This document shows positions 1-7,959 of a DNA stretch of 64,000 nt, piece after piece. The notes under the pieces were generated by a model. The model was not told the origin of the DNA, did not search any database, and saw only the letters and a program-made list of their open reading frames with translations. Made by a program: the position numbers and the translations under genes. This DNA comes from JBEKOF01 sp049513975 (lineage in GTDB: Bacteria > Verrucomicrobiota > Verrucomicrobiia > Limisphaerales > Palsa-1400): the NCBI GenBank assembly GCA_049513975.1, contig JBEKVM010000001.1, positions 1 through 64,000 on the forward strand, written 5' to 3'. The stretch's first letter is position 1; every line of letters begins with the position of its first letter.

Positions 1-154
1 ACGCGAAAGACCCAAAAATGCCCGACGGATCGGGGCGACGACTTCGGTTACATCTGGGCGCAAAAACAGGCGTTCAAATTGCGATCATCTCCTGACCCAA
101 ACCCTGCTTTTACTGAGGTCTGTTATTATCACTGGCTTGTGCGTGTGGAGCAGC
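1..154. other. window edge, no gene that can be called
   Basis: This edge holds no complete gene. Two forward frames are open from the first base. One ends at the stop at 93-95; the other stays open past 154. Either could be the 3' end of a gene that starts outside the window, and neither shows a recognisable motif. Confidence 0.3.
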
Positions 155-829
155 TCACCGTTTTTGGTTGAAACTGGCTTGCCCGTACTTCTCCGCTTGC
201 AGCCGGAGGGCCAGTTCCGCCGGCAGCAGGCCGGCCGGCAATGGCTTCCACTCCACTTCCATTTCCATCTCCCGGAGCATGGCCGATTCCCATTCGGAGC
301 GGGCCAGGGCCGGCGGCGGCTGCACCGAACCCTGGATGAGCAAGCCCGACCGCGACCGCCGCTGCGCCGCCCCGGCGATCTTCCGTCCGCCCCAGAGCAG
401 ATCGGACTGCTCGGCGCCGGCAAAACAGTGCCCTGGAATTTCTTTTTGACTCGAAGGGGCCAGCGCCGCCGGCACGTTGAGCCGCGCGAACGCGGCGCGA
501 ATCCATTCGTGCAGGCGCCGGTAGCTTTCCACCGCCTTGAGGCGATGCCACCAGTGTTGCGGCGGAAAAATCAGGCTGTAAGTCCAGTCCGCGTCGTGCG
601 GCACCACGCCCCCGCCCGTGGTGCGCCGCACCAGCGGACGCAGCCGGGTGAGCGCGGCGGCCTGGCTGTATTTTTGCCCGTAACCAAACGTCGCCGCCGG
701 CTCCGTCCAACCGTAGAAGCGCAGCACCGGCCGCGCCAGTTGCGGGGCCGATTCCAGCAGGGCCTCGTCCAGCGCCATGTTGTAAGCGGGCGCTCCCGCT
801 CCGGATTGAAGCAAATACCAGGTTTCCAT
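155..829 (-). CDS. lipoate-protein ligase / octanoyltransferase family protein
   Basis: A 224-aa protein of the BPL/LplA/LipB catalytic fold, which transfers lipoyl or octanoyl groups to lysines of 2-oxoacid dehydrogenase and glycine-cleavage proteins in the cytoplasm. Visible family motifs are RRTTGGGVVPHD (residues 69-79), the adenylate/acyl-binding stretch GGRKIAGAAQRR with the key lysine K150, and a conserved Cys-Phe (C135) where LipM-type octanoyltransferases carry their nucleophile. The ATG at 829 is preferred; an ATG three codons upstream (838) is possible. A pyruvate dehydrogenase-type operon that would need lipoylation lies about 58 kb away in this window. LplA-like ligase and LipM-like transferase cannot be told apart by eye. 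Confidence 0.82.
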   Translation of the reverse strand: METWYLLQSGAGAPAYNMALDEALLESAPQLARPVLRFYGWTEPAATFGYGQKYSQAAALTRLRPLVRRTTGGGVVPHDADWTYSLIFPPQHWWHRLKAVESYRRLHEWIRAAFARLNVPAALAPSSQKEIPGHCFAGAEQSDLLWGGRKIAGAAQRRSRSGLLIQGSVQPPPALARSEWESAMLREMEMEVEWKPLPAGLLPAELALRLQAEKYGQASFNQKR

Positions 830-873
830 TGTCAACATCAAATTTTCGCAATGCCTCAGTGAGGGCAGGCAGC

Positions 874-949
874 GGTAGGGCGAGACTCTGTCGAGCCGTG
901 ACTTTTTCCCAAGAAATCGAGTTTCGGCTCGACGGAGTCTCGCCCTACC
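874..949. repeat. GTAG-type REPIN (inverted pair of REP hairpins)
   Basis: The outer arms 874-898 and 925-949 are inverted copies matching at 24 of 25 positions. They begin GGTAGGGCG and end CGCCCTACC. Each arm itself folds: GGC-GA-GAC pairs with GTC-GA-GCC around the loop TCT (left arm) or TCC (right arm, reverse strand). It lies between the lipoate-ligase-like gene and nth. Confidence 0.8.
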
Positions 950-1027
950 ATCCATGACTGACGCATTACATATTTTCCGCCCAGTCCACAGTTGGCTGAT
1001 GAAGGGCCGGCGGTGAAGTTGGGAAAC

Positions 1028-1076
1028 CTCCTCACCCCGGCCCTCTCCTCCACAAGTGTGTGGAGGAAGAGGGAGA
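1028..1076. repeat. short CT-rich palindromic repeat
   Basis: A CCTCTCCTCCAC arm is followed by an inverted GTGGAGGAAGAGG arm just beyond the 3' end of nth. A related sequence occurs at 63681-63722. It could act as a hairpin terminator for nth, but there is no clear T tract. Confidence 0.4.
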
Positions 1077-1095
1077 AAACGCGGCAGGTTTCCCT

Positions 1096-1755
1096 TCATG
1101 TGCCAGCCGTGCGCCCCGTCGGACAAAGGCTCCTGATTTCGCACCCGGCGCAATCCGGCTTTCGCGCGCCGCAGCGCCGGCGTCCGTGCCAGATGAGCAA
1201 ATGACTCACCAGCGTCCAATCCGCCCGCGGCACAAGCTTCTGCAAATCGGCCTCAATTTTTTCCGGCGCGCTGTTCCGGCTCAGCCCCAGCCGCCCGGTC
1301 AGGCGCGCCACATGCGTGTCCACCACAATGCCCTCCGTCAGGCCGTAGGCGTTGCCCAGCACCACATTGGCCGTTTTGCGTCCCACCCCGTCCAGTTGCA
1401 CCAGCGACTCCATGTCGCGCGGCACTTCGCCGCCGTATTTTTCCACCAGGGCGCGGCACGCTCCCCGGATGCTTTTGGCTTTGTTGCGGTAGAACCCTGT
1501 GCTTTTAATGTCGGCTTCCAGCGCCCCCGCCGGCGCTTGCGCATAATCGCGCGCCGAGCGATATTTTTGGAAAAGCGTTTGCGTCACCAGGTTCACCCGT
1601 TTGTCGGTGCATTGGGCGGAAAGGATGGTGGCGACGAGCAACTGGAGCGGGTTGGAGAAATCGAGTTCGCAGTGCGCCCCGGGGTAGGCCGTTTTGAGCC
1701 GGCCGATGATCTCCAGGGTGCGTTTGGAAAGAGCGGAAAAACTTTCGCGTGCCAT
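1096..1755 (-). CDS. nth: endonuclease III (DNA glycosylase/AP lyase)
   Basis: Base-excision repair enzyme that removes oxidised pyrimidines and cleaves the abasic site. The 219-aa product is close to the usual ~211 aa. The helix-hairpin-helix LDGVGRKTANVV (residues 121-132) contains the catalytic lysine K127; the catalytic aspartate D146 is in VVDTHVARL. The four [4Fe-4S] cysteines are C195, C202, C205 and C211, with the classical C-X6-C-X2-C-X5-C spacing. The ATG at 1755 was chosen because the frame stays open upstream only into poorly conserved, repeat-derived sequence. No operon partner is visible. Confidence 0.95.
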   Translation of the reverse strand: MARESFSALSKRTLEIIGRLKTAYPGAHCELDFSNPLQLLVATILSAQCTDKRVNLVTQTLFQKYRSARDYAQAPAGALEADIKSTGFYRNKAKSIRGACRALVEKYGGEVPRDMESLVQLDGVGRKTANVVLGNAYGLTEGIVVDTHVARLTGRLGLSRNSAPEKIEADLQKLVPRADWTLVSHLLIWHGRRRCGARKPDCAGCEIRSLCPTGRTAGT

Positions 1756-1862
1756 ACAGCAGCCATTGAAATGCTCCCCCGGCGTCATGTCCAATGGAAA
1801 TTGGCGGCGGCGCGGCGCGGGCAGCCAGGTCACTTCTGGGCAGAACGGTTGCTGCGTTCTGC

Positions 1863-1878
1863 TCTTAATCTTAATCCT
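1863..1878. repeat. short TTAATC hexamer tract
   Basis: Two to three TTAATC-like units upstream of nth, belonging to the same hexamer family seen at 2075-2110, 3981-4012, 15936-15975, 23010-23106 and 63164-63191. Confidence 0.6.
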
Positions 1879-1882
1879 TTCC

Positions 1883-1996
1883 ATGGACCCTCACCTCACC
1901 CTAACCCTCTCCCCTCCCATCGGATGGGAGCGGAGAGGGAACAGCAGTCGGACACGAATTGTTCCACGGAGGTCTGTCGAGCAGCGGCGCGTTCAT
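1883..1996 (+). mobile_element. 114-bp MITE-like element, copy 1
   Basis: Nearly the same 114-bp sequence recurs in inverted orientation at 9226-9339. It contains the internal palindrome CCCTCTCCCCTCCCATC / GATGGGAGCGGAGAGGG, and the ends relate to ATGAACC/GGTTCAT inverted termini (one end mutated in this copy). It has no coding capacity. Confidence 0.7.
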
Positions 1997-2074
1997 GGTC
2001 CCAGTGCCCGCCAAAATTTTGGCGTGGAGGCTGATCTTAATCGTAATCCAATTCTGATCCCCAGGTGCGCGAAT

Positions 2075-2110
2075 GAGATTAAGATTAAGATTAAGATTAT
2101 GATTAAGAAT
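2075..2110. repeat. GATTAA hexamer tract (TTAATC family)
   Basis: Four to five head-to-tail GATTAA units in the gap upstream of the VapBC pair. The rest of the 1756-2205 gap, apart from the 114-bp element, shows nothing recognisable. Confidence 0.7.
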
Positions 2111-2205
2111 TACCCATTGCGCAAAGATGTGAAATCCGCCATCACGTCTCCCCCCGTCCATCCCACGCTTGAAAAACAAGCGCCGGCGGCTTATATCAAT
2201 TCCCC

Positions 2206-2409
2206 ATGAAACTCACCGTCGAAATCGCAGACGACCTGCTGGCGGATGCATGCCGGATTTTGCATGTCAAGGATCAAGGTTCGGCGGTGGCCCGGGCCGT
2301 CGCTGAATTTGTCCGGTGCGAGAAGGCCAGGGACTTCGCGCTGTTGTTGCGCAAGGGGGAATTCGATTATCCCGCCACCAACGACGAAGTGGAAAGACTC
2401 CAGGGTTGA
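2206..2409 (+). CDS. VapB-family antitoxin
   Basis: A 67-aa protein starting MKLTVEIADDLLADACRIL, the short N-terminal strand plus helix typical of VapB-type (DUF2191-like) antitoxins. It is followed after 5 bp by a PIN-domain toxin gene, the standard antitoxin-first order. It is expected to bind and neutralise the toxin and to repress the operon. Assignment rests on the N-terminal pattern, the size and the neighbour. Confidence 0.8.
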   Translation: MKLTVEIADDLLADACRILHVKDQGSAVARAVAEFVRCEKARDFALLLRKGEFDYPATNDEVERLQG

Positions 2410-2414
2410 CGCCT

Positions 2415-2849
2415 ATGGTGCTGGTGGATTCATCCGTCTGGATCGAGTGCGCCCGCCGCGACGGCCGCCTGGCCTGCAAAACCGGGCTGCAAGGGCTGAT
2501 CGAGGTGGCCGAGGCCGTCATTTGCGGGCCGATCAAACTGGAAGTCCTGGCCGGCGCGCGCTTGCAGGATCGCGCGGGCCTGTCCGCGGGTTTTGAAACC
2601 ATCCCCCACAAGGTCATTGATGACGGCGCCTGGGATTTCGCCCTGCTCTGCGCCTGGCGCTTGCGCGACCAGGGTCACGCCGTGCCGTGGAACGACATTT
2701 TGATCGCCAGCCTCTCCTTGCAGTGGGGGTGCCGCGTTTATGCCGCCGACCCGCATTTTGAACTCATGCGCGGCCTCCTCGGCGTGCGCCTTTACCAACC
2801 GGGTGAGGGCGGCAAATTCCAGCCGGAGCGGCCCAAGCCAAACCGCTGA
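2415..2849 (+). CDS. PIN-domain ribonuclease toxin (VapC family)
   Basis: A 144-aa PIN-domain protein, the toxin of a type II toxin-antitoxin pair. The acidic metal-binding residues are in place: D5 in VLVDSSVWIE, E43 in IKLEVL, D94 in PWNDILIASL and D112 in AADPHFE. Family members cleave RNA, often tRNA; the target is unknown here. The ATG at 2415 lies 5 bp after the antitoxin stop, so the two are probably co-translated. Confidence 0.88.
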   Translation: MVLVDSSVWIECARRDGRLACKTGLQGLIEVAEAVICGPIKLEVLAGARLQDRAGLSAGFETIPHKVIDDGAWDFALLCAWRLRDQGHAVPWNDILIASLSLQWGCRVYAADPHFELMRGLLGVRLYQPGEGGKFQPERPKPNR

Positions 2850-2893
2850 TTTTGGGGTTTGTCACCGGCCCATCCTGGTGCATATTACCGGAA

Positions 2894-3943
2894 ATGTCCA
2901 AGTCCACGGTGTCTATCATCCTGGTGACGCTGCTTTGCTGGACGGCGATGGTCGCTGGCGCTGATTACTTTGTGTTTGGCACGACGCTGCGGCAATACCG
3001 GTCCCAAAACTTCGCCGCCGCCCGGTGCCAAATCCTGTCGAGCGAGGTCAGGCAACAAGGCATGCTCCACGCCGGCGTCAGCATAGCCTATTCCTATATC
3101 GTCAACGGGAAAGACTACCGGGGTTCGCGCTACCGGTATGACGACCAATACTCCAGCAGCCCCGGAGGGGACATAGTGCAGAGTTTCCCAAAGTGGTCGG
3201 AGCACACCGTCTATTACGATCCCAACAACCCGGCCAACTCGGTCCTGGCGACGGGAATCGAGGGAAGCGATCTGATGTTGATGTTGTTTTCCATCCCGGT
3301 CAACGTCGCCGTCATCATGCTCTGGACCTGGATCGCCAGATGGCTGCGCGAAAAGTGGCGCGTGCCGGAGGCGGGCGGAGTGCGCATTTGGCGGCAAGGC
3401 GGCAAGATTCGCGTCCGGCTGGCCTGGCTGTCGGCGTCCGCCGCGGGCTTTTATGCCTTGGGCGCCGTCTCCTTTGCCGCCACCTTCCCGGTCGTGGCCA
3501 TCCACGGTCTGGCCCTGAGCCTCAACGCCATGGAAAACACCTGGACGGCGGTGCTCACGGTGGCGGCGGCGGCCTTCTGTTGGACCGCCCTGCGCAATGC
3601 TTCCGGCAAGTACGACTTGTTAATTGACGAGCAATCTCAAGCCCTCACCCTCCCGCAGACCGGCGGGCGCAGGCAGTCCATTACCTTTCCACGCGGCGAA
3701 ATTGCCGGCGTCTGCGTCCAGCGGCGGGTCAGCCGGCTCTCCAGCGGCACCTTCTACAGTTATCTGCCCGCCCTCGACCATCGCAAGCCGGGAGCGGCTC
3801 TGCGCCGCGAAGCCTTGTCCCCCTGCGGCTGGACCGAGGAGAAAGCCCGCGCTTTCAGCCAGTGGCTGGTCGGGCAACTGGGCCTGGAATTCATGGGCAT
3901 CCAGGAGGAAATTCCCCGGCCAGAGCCGCAGCCGCAGGTCTAG
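2894..3943 (+). CDS. DUF3592-like membrane protein
   Basis: A 349-aa protein with an N-terminal transmembrane segment (residues ~5-25) and further hydrophobic segments near 130-155, 185-210 and 215-235. Between the first two lies a soluble stretch with RYRYDDQYSSSP and VYYDPNNPANSVL, the latter being the pattern typical of DUF3592 domains. The role is unknown. The ATG at 2894 is preferred over one 42 bp upstream because it starts directly before the hydrophobic helix. It follows the VapBC pair on the same strand but is probably separate. Confidence 0.65.
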   Translation: MSKSTVSIILVTLLCWTAMVAGADYFVFGTTLRQYRSQNFAAARCQILSSEVRQQGMLHAGVSIAYSYIVNGKDYRGSRYRYDDQYSSSPGGDIVQSFPKWSEHTVYYDPNNPANSVLATGIEGSDLMLMLFSIPVNVAVIMLWTWIARWLREKWRVPEAGGVRIWRQGGKIRVRLAWLSASAAGFYALGAVSFAATFPVVAIHGLALSLNAMENTWTAVLTVAAAAFCWTALRNASGKYDLLIDEQSQALTLPQTGGRRQSITFPRGEIAGVCVQRRVSRLSSGTFYSYLPALDHRKPGAALRREALSPCGWTEEKARAFSQWLVGQLGLEFMGIQEEIPRPEPQPQV

Positions 3944-3980
3944 CGTGGCCTCACGATACGCCTCCTCACCGCCTCTTCTT

Positions 3981-4012
3981 CTTAATCTTAATCTTAATCC
4001 TAATCTTAATCT
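3981..4012. repeat. TTAATC hexamer tract
   Basis: About five TTAATC/CTAATC units immediately upstream of the ATG at 4036. Read in frame they extend the downstream gene with a spurious Leu-Ile run, which is why the later start is chosen. Confidence 0.75.
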
Positions 4013-4035
4013 CTCCTTATTCCCAATCTTTCCCC

Positions 4036-5463
4036 ATGCCAGCCCTTCCACGCGCGCACCCTCAACCTGCACCGCCGCCTGCGCCCGCCGCCGCCGCCGC
4101 CCGGCCCGCTTCTTTCGATTGGCCGCTGGCTTTCGACGCCGAAACGTTCCTGCGCCAACGCCTGGAGTCCTTTCTCCAGCGCAATCGCGCCGCCCGCCTG
4201 CTGGCCCGGCGGATGCAGGATGAAACCGGCACCGATTTCTTCGATTGGATGGACCATCTGGTCCTCGCGCCGGAGGATGAAAAACCCTTGCGCGACCTGG
4301 GATTTGCCTCCGACCCGGCGGCAGCGACCCGGGGCGAACTCGTGCTCAAACATCCCCGCGCCCTCCTGCCGCGCGTGCGGGTGCCAAAGGCGGCCGGGCG
4401 CCATGCCGCCGTCATCGCCTTGCGGCCGGAATCCGTGGCTGATTTCGCGGCGGCCCATTCGCTGGCCGGCCCCATCGAGGGCGACCCCTTTGGGCGTTTG
4501 CGCCGCGTGGTGGTGAGCGAGCAGCAGGGCACGCGGCTCGAGGCGGTGGAGCGCAACGGCTGCGCCGGATTTGTGCCCGCGCCCCTGCCCGCCGCCCAGT
4601 TGAAGAAAATCATTCGCGCCCAGGATCTTTGGCGAACCCGCCCGCGTCATGGCGCCTCCGTCCGCGCCGGCTTCGCCGCCGCCAATGCCGCGCTGGATGA
4701 AATCCTCCGCTCCATCGGACCGGATTTGGCCTGCCAGCTTTTTTTTGCGGAGGAACGCCGTTACTGGGAAGCGCGCAACCGCGCCGCCCAAATTCAAAAA
4801 CGCCGCCAGGACCGCCTCGGCCTCGGCTGGGGCAACCACGACCATCACACCTTGCGTTGTTCGCGCGAATACTTCGTGGAGGTGATCCAGTTTCTTCTCC
4901 GCCTCGGTTTTGTGAAAAGAGAACGCTTTTACGCCGGCGCCGAGGCGGGCTGGGGCGCGCAAATCAGCGAACAGCCCGCCGCCGGCATCGTCGTTTTCGC
5001 CGACGTGGATTTGATGCCCGGCGAAACGCAGATTGATTTTTCCACCACCAAACTCCCGCCCGCCCCGCGCCTGGGCACCGTCGGATTATGGACCGCCTTG
5101 CATGGCGAAAGTTTTCTGGAAGCCGGCCTGCACCATCTGGAAGCCCGGTTTGATTTTGAATTGTTGCGCGGGCAACTCCAGGCGGAAGGCGTGGCCACCA
5201 TGAAGCCGTTTTCCGATTTTAAATTCCTGCGCCAGGCCTTCACCGAAGGCGAACGCTGGCCGGTCCCTGCGGAGCGCGCCGAAAAACTTCTTCAAGCCGG
5301 CCTCATCACCAGGGAACAGCGCGAAAAATTTGTCAGGGAAGGCGCTTTGGGCAGCCACCTGGAAAACTTGCAGCGCCGCGGCGGTTTCAAGGGTTTCAAC
5401 CAGAAATCCGTCAGCGTCATCATTTCCGCCACCGACCCCCGCGCCGCTAACTTTGGGGCCTGA
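4036..5463 (+). CDS. conserved-looking orphan protein, 475 aa
   Basis: I do not recognise this family. The N-terminus is Pro/Ala rich, followed by an alpha-helical stretch. A segment near residues 270-335 is rich in possible metal ligands: GWGNHDHHTLRC, then a helix, ERFYAGAEAGWGAQI and VVFADVDLMPGE. This alternation of His, Asp and Glu on short strands recalls vicinal-oxygen-chelate (glyoxalase/dioxygenase-like) modules, but this is inference only. There is no signal peptide or transmembrane helix, so it is probably cytoplasmic. The codon pattern has very high GC at third positions, like its neighbours. The ATG at 4036 follows a hexamer repeat tract. Confidence 0.6.
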   Translation: MPALPRAHPQPAPPPAPAAAAARPASFDWPLAFDAETFLRQRLESFLQRNRAARLLARRMQDETGTDFFDWMDHLVLAPEDEKPLRDLGFASDPAAATRGELVLKHPRALLPRVRVPKAAGRHAAVIALRPESVADFAAAHSLAGPIEGDPFGRLRRVVVSEQQGTRLEAVERNGCAGFVPAPLPAAQLKKIIRAQDLWRTRPRHGASVRAGFAAANAALDEILRSIGPDLACQLFFAEERRYWEARNRAAQIQKRRQDRLGLGWGNHDHHTLRCSREYFVEVIQFLLRLGFVKRERFYAGAEAGWGAQISEQPAAGIVVFADVDLMPGETQIDFSTTKLPPAPRLGTVGLWTALHGESFLEAGLHHLEARFDFELLRGQLQAEGVATMKPFSDFKFLRQAFTEGERWPVPAERAEKLLQAGLITREQREKFVREGALGSHLENLQRRGGFKGFNQKSVSVIISATDPRAANFGA

Positions 5464-6118
5464 AGACCCTCCGCCCGCTGCGCACCCGGTAAAGGCGCTC
5501 CGTGAAACCGCCCTCAGCCACAAACGCTTTGCCCAAACTGCTGATCTGCCGGTCCAGCAAGGCGCACGCCACGGAAATCAGCGTCAGCGCCCCATTGGCC
5601 GCAATCTCGGCGTAAGTGGACTGCGTGGACTGCGTGGACTGTGTGGACCCCGGCCCGCCTTCCTTCTGTCCACCCTGTCCACATCGTCCACATCGTCCAC
5701 TCTGTCCACCCCACCCCGATCCGCGCACATCCCGCGCCCACTGGGCCACATCGTCCGCGGTCGCCGGCCGCCGCGCGACGAGTTCCTCCCTTCGCGAGTC
5801 ATTGCGCCCCCACTGGGTCAACTCCCTTTGCCGCAGAAAATCCTCATAATCCAGCCGGAGCTCCTCCAGGCTGGCGCGCGCCACGTTGGTCAGCTTGAGT
5901 TCGGTTTTCTTCGATGTCCCGGACGCCTGGCTCCCCTCCGCGATGTTTTGCACGCCCGACCGCGCCGCCTGGACCATCTGATCATGCGTGCGGCTGCGTT
6001 TTTCGATATAGCGGTCGCAGAAGCGCGCCGTCACATCATAGACCAGTTGCGCCACCTGAAAGCTCTTCAAGCGCCGATAGCCCCCATGCACAGGGATTAA
6101 TTTCTCCGGCTCAGCCAT
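5447..6118 (-). CDS. four-helix-bundle (S23-type) protein with suffix domain
   Basis: A 223-aa protein. Residues ~15-100 match the S23/four-helix-bundle pattern (SFQVAQLVYDVTARFC, SRTHDQMVQAARSGVQNIAEG), and residues ~175-212 resemble the four-helix-bundle suffix domain (ACALLDRQISSLGKAFVAEGG). Members are usually of unknown function and occur as intervening-sequence proteins or stand-alone genes. Between the two parts lies a low-complexity Gly/Cys/Gln/Ser/Thr segment encoded by GTGGAC/GTCCAC minisatellite units at 5616-5712. The 3' end overlaps the end of the convergent gene ending at 5463. Confidence 0.75.
   Translation of the reverse strand: MAEPEKLIPVHGGYRRLKSFQVAQLVYDVTARFCDRYIEKRSRTHDQMVQAARSGVQNIAEGSQASGTSKKTELKLTNVARASLEELRLDYEDFLRQRELTQWGRNDSRREELVARRPATADDVAQWARDVRGSGWGGQSGRCGRCGQGGQKEGGPGSTQSTQSTQSTYAEIAANGALTLISVACALLDRQISSLGKAFVAEGGFTERLYRVRSGRRVFRPQS
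5616..5712. repeat. GTGGAC/GTCCAC minisatellite inside the four-helix gene
   Basis: Several 9-bp units of GTGGACTGC type are followed, after a short spacer, by inverted GTCCACATC-type units. The tract is in frame in the minus-strand gene and encodes a linker. A second array of the same kind lies upstream of the gene at 6141-6194. Confidence 0.85.
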
Positions 6119-6140
6119 ATTTTATTCTCCGCGCCACATC

Positions 6141-6194
6141 CCGTCCACCTCGTCCACTCAGTCCACTCAGTCCACTTCGTCCACCAAGTCCACT
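6141..6194. repeat. GTCCAC 9-bp tandem array
   Basis: Six consecutive GTCCAC-containing 9-bp units (GTCCACCTC, GTCCACTCA and similar) between pntB and the four-helix-bundle gene. They match the minisatellite inside that gene. Confidence 0.85.
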
Positions 6195-6211
6195 GGTTTG
6201 GTTTCAGCGCA

Positions 6212-7657
6212 TCACAGCGCCTTCACCTCGGTCGTCAATTCTTGCAGCGCCTTCTTCGCGTCGCCAAACAACATCCGCGTTTTGGCGTTGTAAAACAAAT
6301 CGTTCTCAATCCCCGCGAAGCCCGTCCCCCGCCCCCGCTTGATGACAATTATATTTTTCGCCTTGTCCGCGTTCAAAATCGGCATCCCGTAAATCGGGCT
6401 GGCCGCATCCGTCCGCGCCGCCGGATTGACCACGTCGTTGGCCCCGATGATCAGCGCCACGTCCGCCTGCTCGAATTCCGGGTTGATTTCCTCCATGTCC
6501 AGCAACTTCGGATACGGCACGTCCGCCTCCGCCAGCAGCACGTTCATGTGGCCCGGCATCCGGCCCGCCACCGGATGAATGGCGTACTTGACTTCCACCC
6601 CGCGCTTTTCCAGCAATTCATCCAGTTCATGCACCAGGTGCTGCGCCTGCGCCACCGCCAGCCCGTAACCGGGAATGATGATCACCTTGCGCGCGTAGCC
6701 CATCATGATGGCGCATTCGGACGCGGCGATTTCGCGCTGGCTTTTGTCCGATGCGCCCGCCGCCGCCCGGCCCTGCGCCGTCCCGCCGAACGAGCCGAAG
6801 ATGACCTTGGCCAGCGAACGATTCATCGCCTTGCACATCAAGACCGTCAGCAGCGATCCCGCCGCCCCGACCAGCGTCCCCGCGATGATCATGGACATGT
6901 TCTTCATGGCAAACCCCGTCACCGCCGCCGCCAGCCCGGTGCAGGAATTCAAAACGGAAATGACCACCGGCATGTCCGCCCCGCCAATCGGCAACACCTG
7001 CAAAACCCCGAGGAGCAACGCCAGCACGTTGAGAACGATGATCCACGTTAGCGCATAATGATAGTTGACAGAGATGACTCCGGCAGAAGTGACCGCCGCG
7101 CCAATAATGCCCAAAACCACCAATACATTGATGGGTTTTTGGAGGGGCCATCTCAAGGGCTTTTCGCTGACCAATCCTTGTAATTTTCCAAAGGCAATGA
7201 GGCTGCCGGTGAAACTGATGGCTCCGAGGACAATCCCCAATAGCATGGGAAACGATCGGGGAAGCATCTGGGTCAATGCCTCCCTCAACGAAGGCAAAAG
7301 ACCAACCCTCCCGTCCAGGCCGTTCAGCCACTTCAGTTCTTCGCCCAGTGAAATAAACATCGCGCACGCGCCCCCCATCCCGTTGAACAACGAAACCATT
7401 TGCGGCATCGCCGTCATCTTGACGCGCTTGGCCAGCAGCCAGCCCGGAACAGTGCCAATGGCGATGGCCAGAATGATCCAGCCAAAATTTCCCATGCCGG
7501 GCAGAATAAAAGTCCCCCCCAGCGCCAGCGCCATGCCAATCCCCGCCACCAGGTTGCCCGAGCGGGCCGTCCGCGGCGAACTGAGCCGCTTCAATCCAAA
7601 AATGAAGAGCAACGAAGCCAGAAGATAGGCCGCTTCCGAAATGTTGGTGCTGGTCAT
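6212..7657 (-). CDS. pntB: NAD(P) transhydrogenase beta subunit
   Basis: A 481-aa beta subunit of the proton-translocating transhydrogenase, which transfers hydride between NADH and NADP+ coupled to proton flow across the inner membrane. The N-terminal ~280 residues form many hydrophobic helices (dII). The C-terminal ~200 residues form the NADP(H)-binding dIII domain with KVIIIPGYGLAVAQAQ, GRMPGHMNVLLAEADVPY and ALIIGANDVVNPAA. Its start codon overlaps the stop of pntAB by 4 bp (ATGA), showing translational coupling. It is the third gene of the pntAA-pntAB-pntB operon. Confidence 0.95.
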   Translation of the reverse strand: MTSTNISEAAYLLASLLFIFGLKRLSSPRTARSGNLVAGIGMALALGGTFILPGMGNFGWIILAIAIGTVPGWLLAKRVKMTAMPQMVSLFNGMGGACAMFISLGEELKWLNGLDGRVGLLPSLREALTQMLPRSFPMLLGIVLGAISFTGSLIAFGKLQGLVSEKPLRWPLQKPINVLVVLGIIGAAVTSAGVISVNYHYALTWIIVLNVLALLLGVLQVLPIGGADMPVVISVLNSCTGLAAAVTGFAMKNMSMIIAGTLVGAAGSLLTVLMCKAMNRSLAKVIFGSFGGTAQGRAAAGASDKSQREIAASECAIMMGYARKVIIIPGYGLAVAQAQHLVHELDELLEKRGVEVKYAIHPVAGRMPGHMNVLLAEADVPYPKLLDMEEINPEFEQADVALIIGANDVVNPAARTDAASPIYGMPILNADKAKNIIVIKRGRGTGFAGIENDLFYNAKTRMLFGDAKKALQELTTEVKAL

Positions 7658-7959
7658 TTGGCCTCTTTGTCTTTGGCCGGGGCCTTGGCTTTGAACATCT
7701 CCAGCATCCGGTCCGTCACCACAAACCCTCCCACCACATTCAGCGTCCCAAAAACCACCGCGATGAAACCGAGACTGCACAAAACCATGTCGTCCCCCGC
7801 CATGCCCAAAACAATCACGCCTCCGATCAGCACAATCCCGTGAATCGCGTTTGCCCCGGACATCAGCGGCGTATGCAGCACCGTCGGCACCCGCGCGATC
7901 ACTTCCACGCCCGTAAAGATGGCGAGGATGAAAATATAAATCATGGCCAATGTGCTCAT
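7654..7959 (-). CDS. pntAB: NAD(P) transhydrogenase alpha-2 (membrane) subunit
   Basis: A 101-aa integral membrane protein with three predicted helices (MIYIFILAIFTGVEVIARV, ANAIHGIVLIGGVIVLG and LGFIAVVFGTLNVVGGFVV). It corresponds to the C-terminal dII part of the E. coli PntA chain encoded as a separate gene, the split arrangement known from Rhodospirillum-type enzymes. It overlaps both neighbours by 4 bp, at 7956-7959 with pntAA and at 7654-7657 with pntB. Confidence 0.93.
   Translation of the reverse strand: MSTLAMIYIFILAIFTGVEVIARVPTVLHTPLMSGANAIHGIVLIGGVIVLGMAGDDMVLCSLGFIAVVFGTLNVVGGFVVTDRMLEMFKAKAPAKDKEAK

Noticed and set aside
5447..6118. rRNA intervening sequence because of the S23-type protein
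   Set aside because: No 23S rRNA sequence surrounds the gene; stand-alone four-helix-bundle genes are common.
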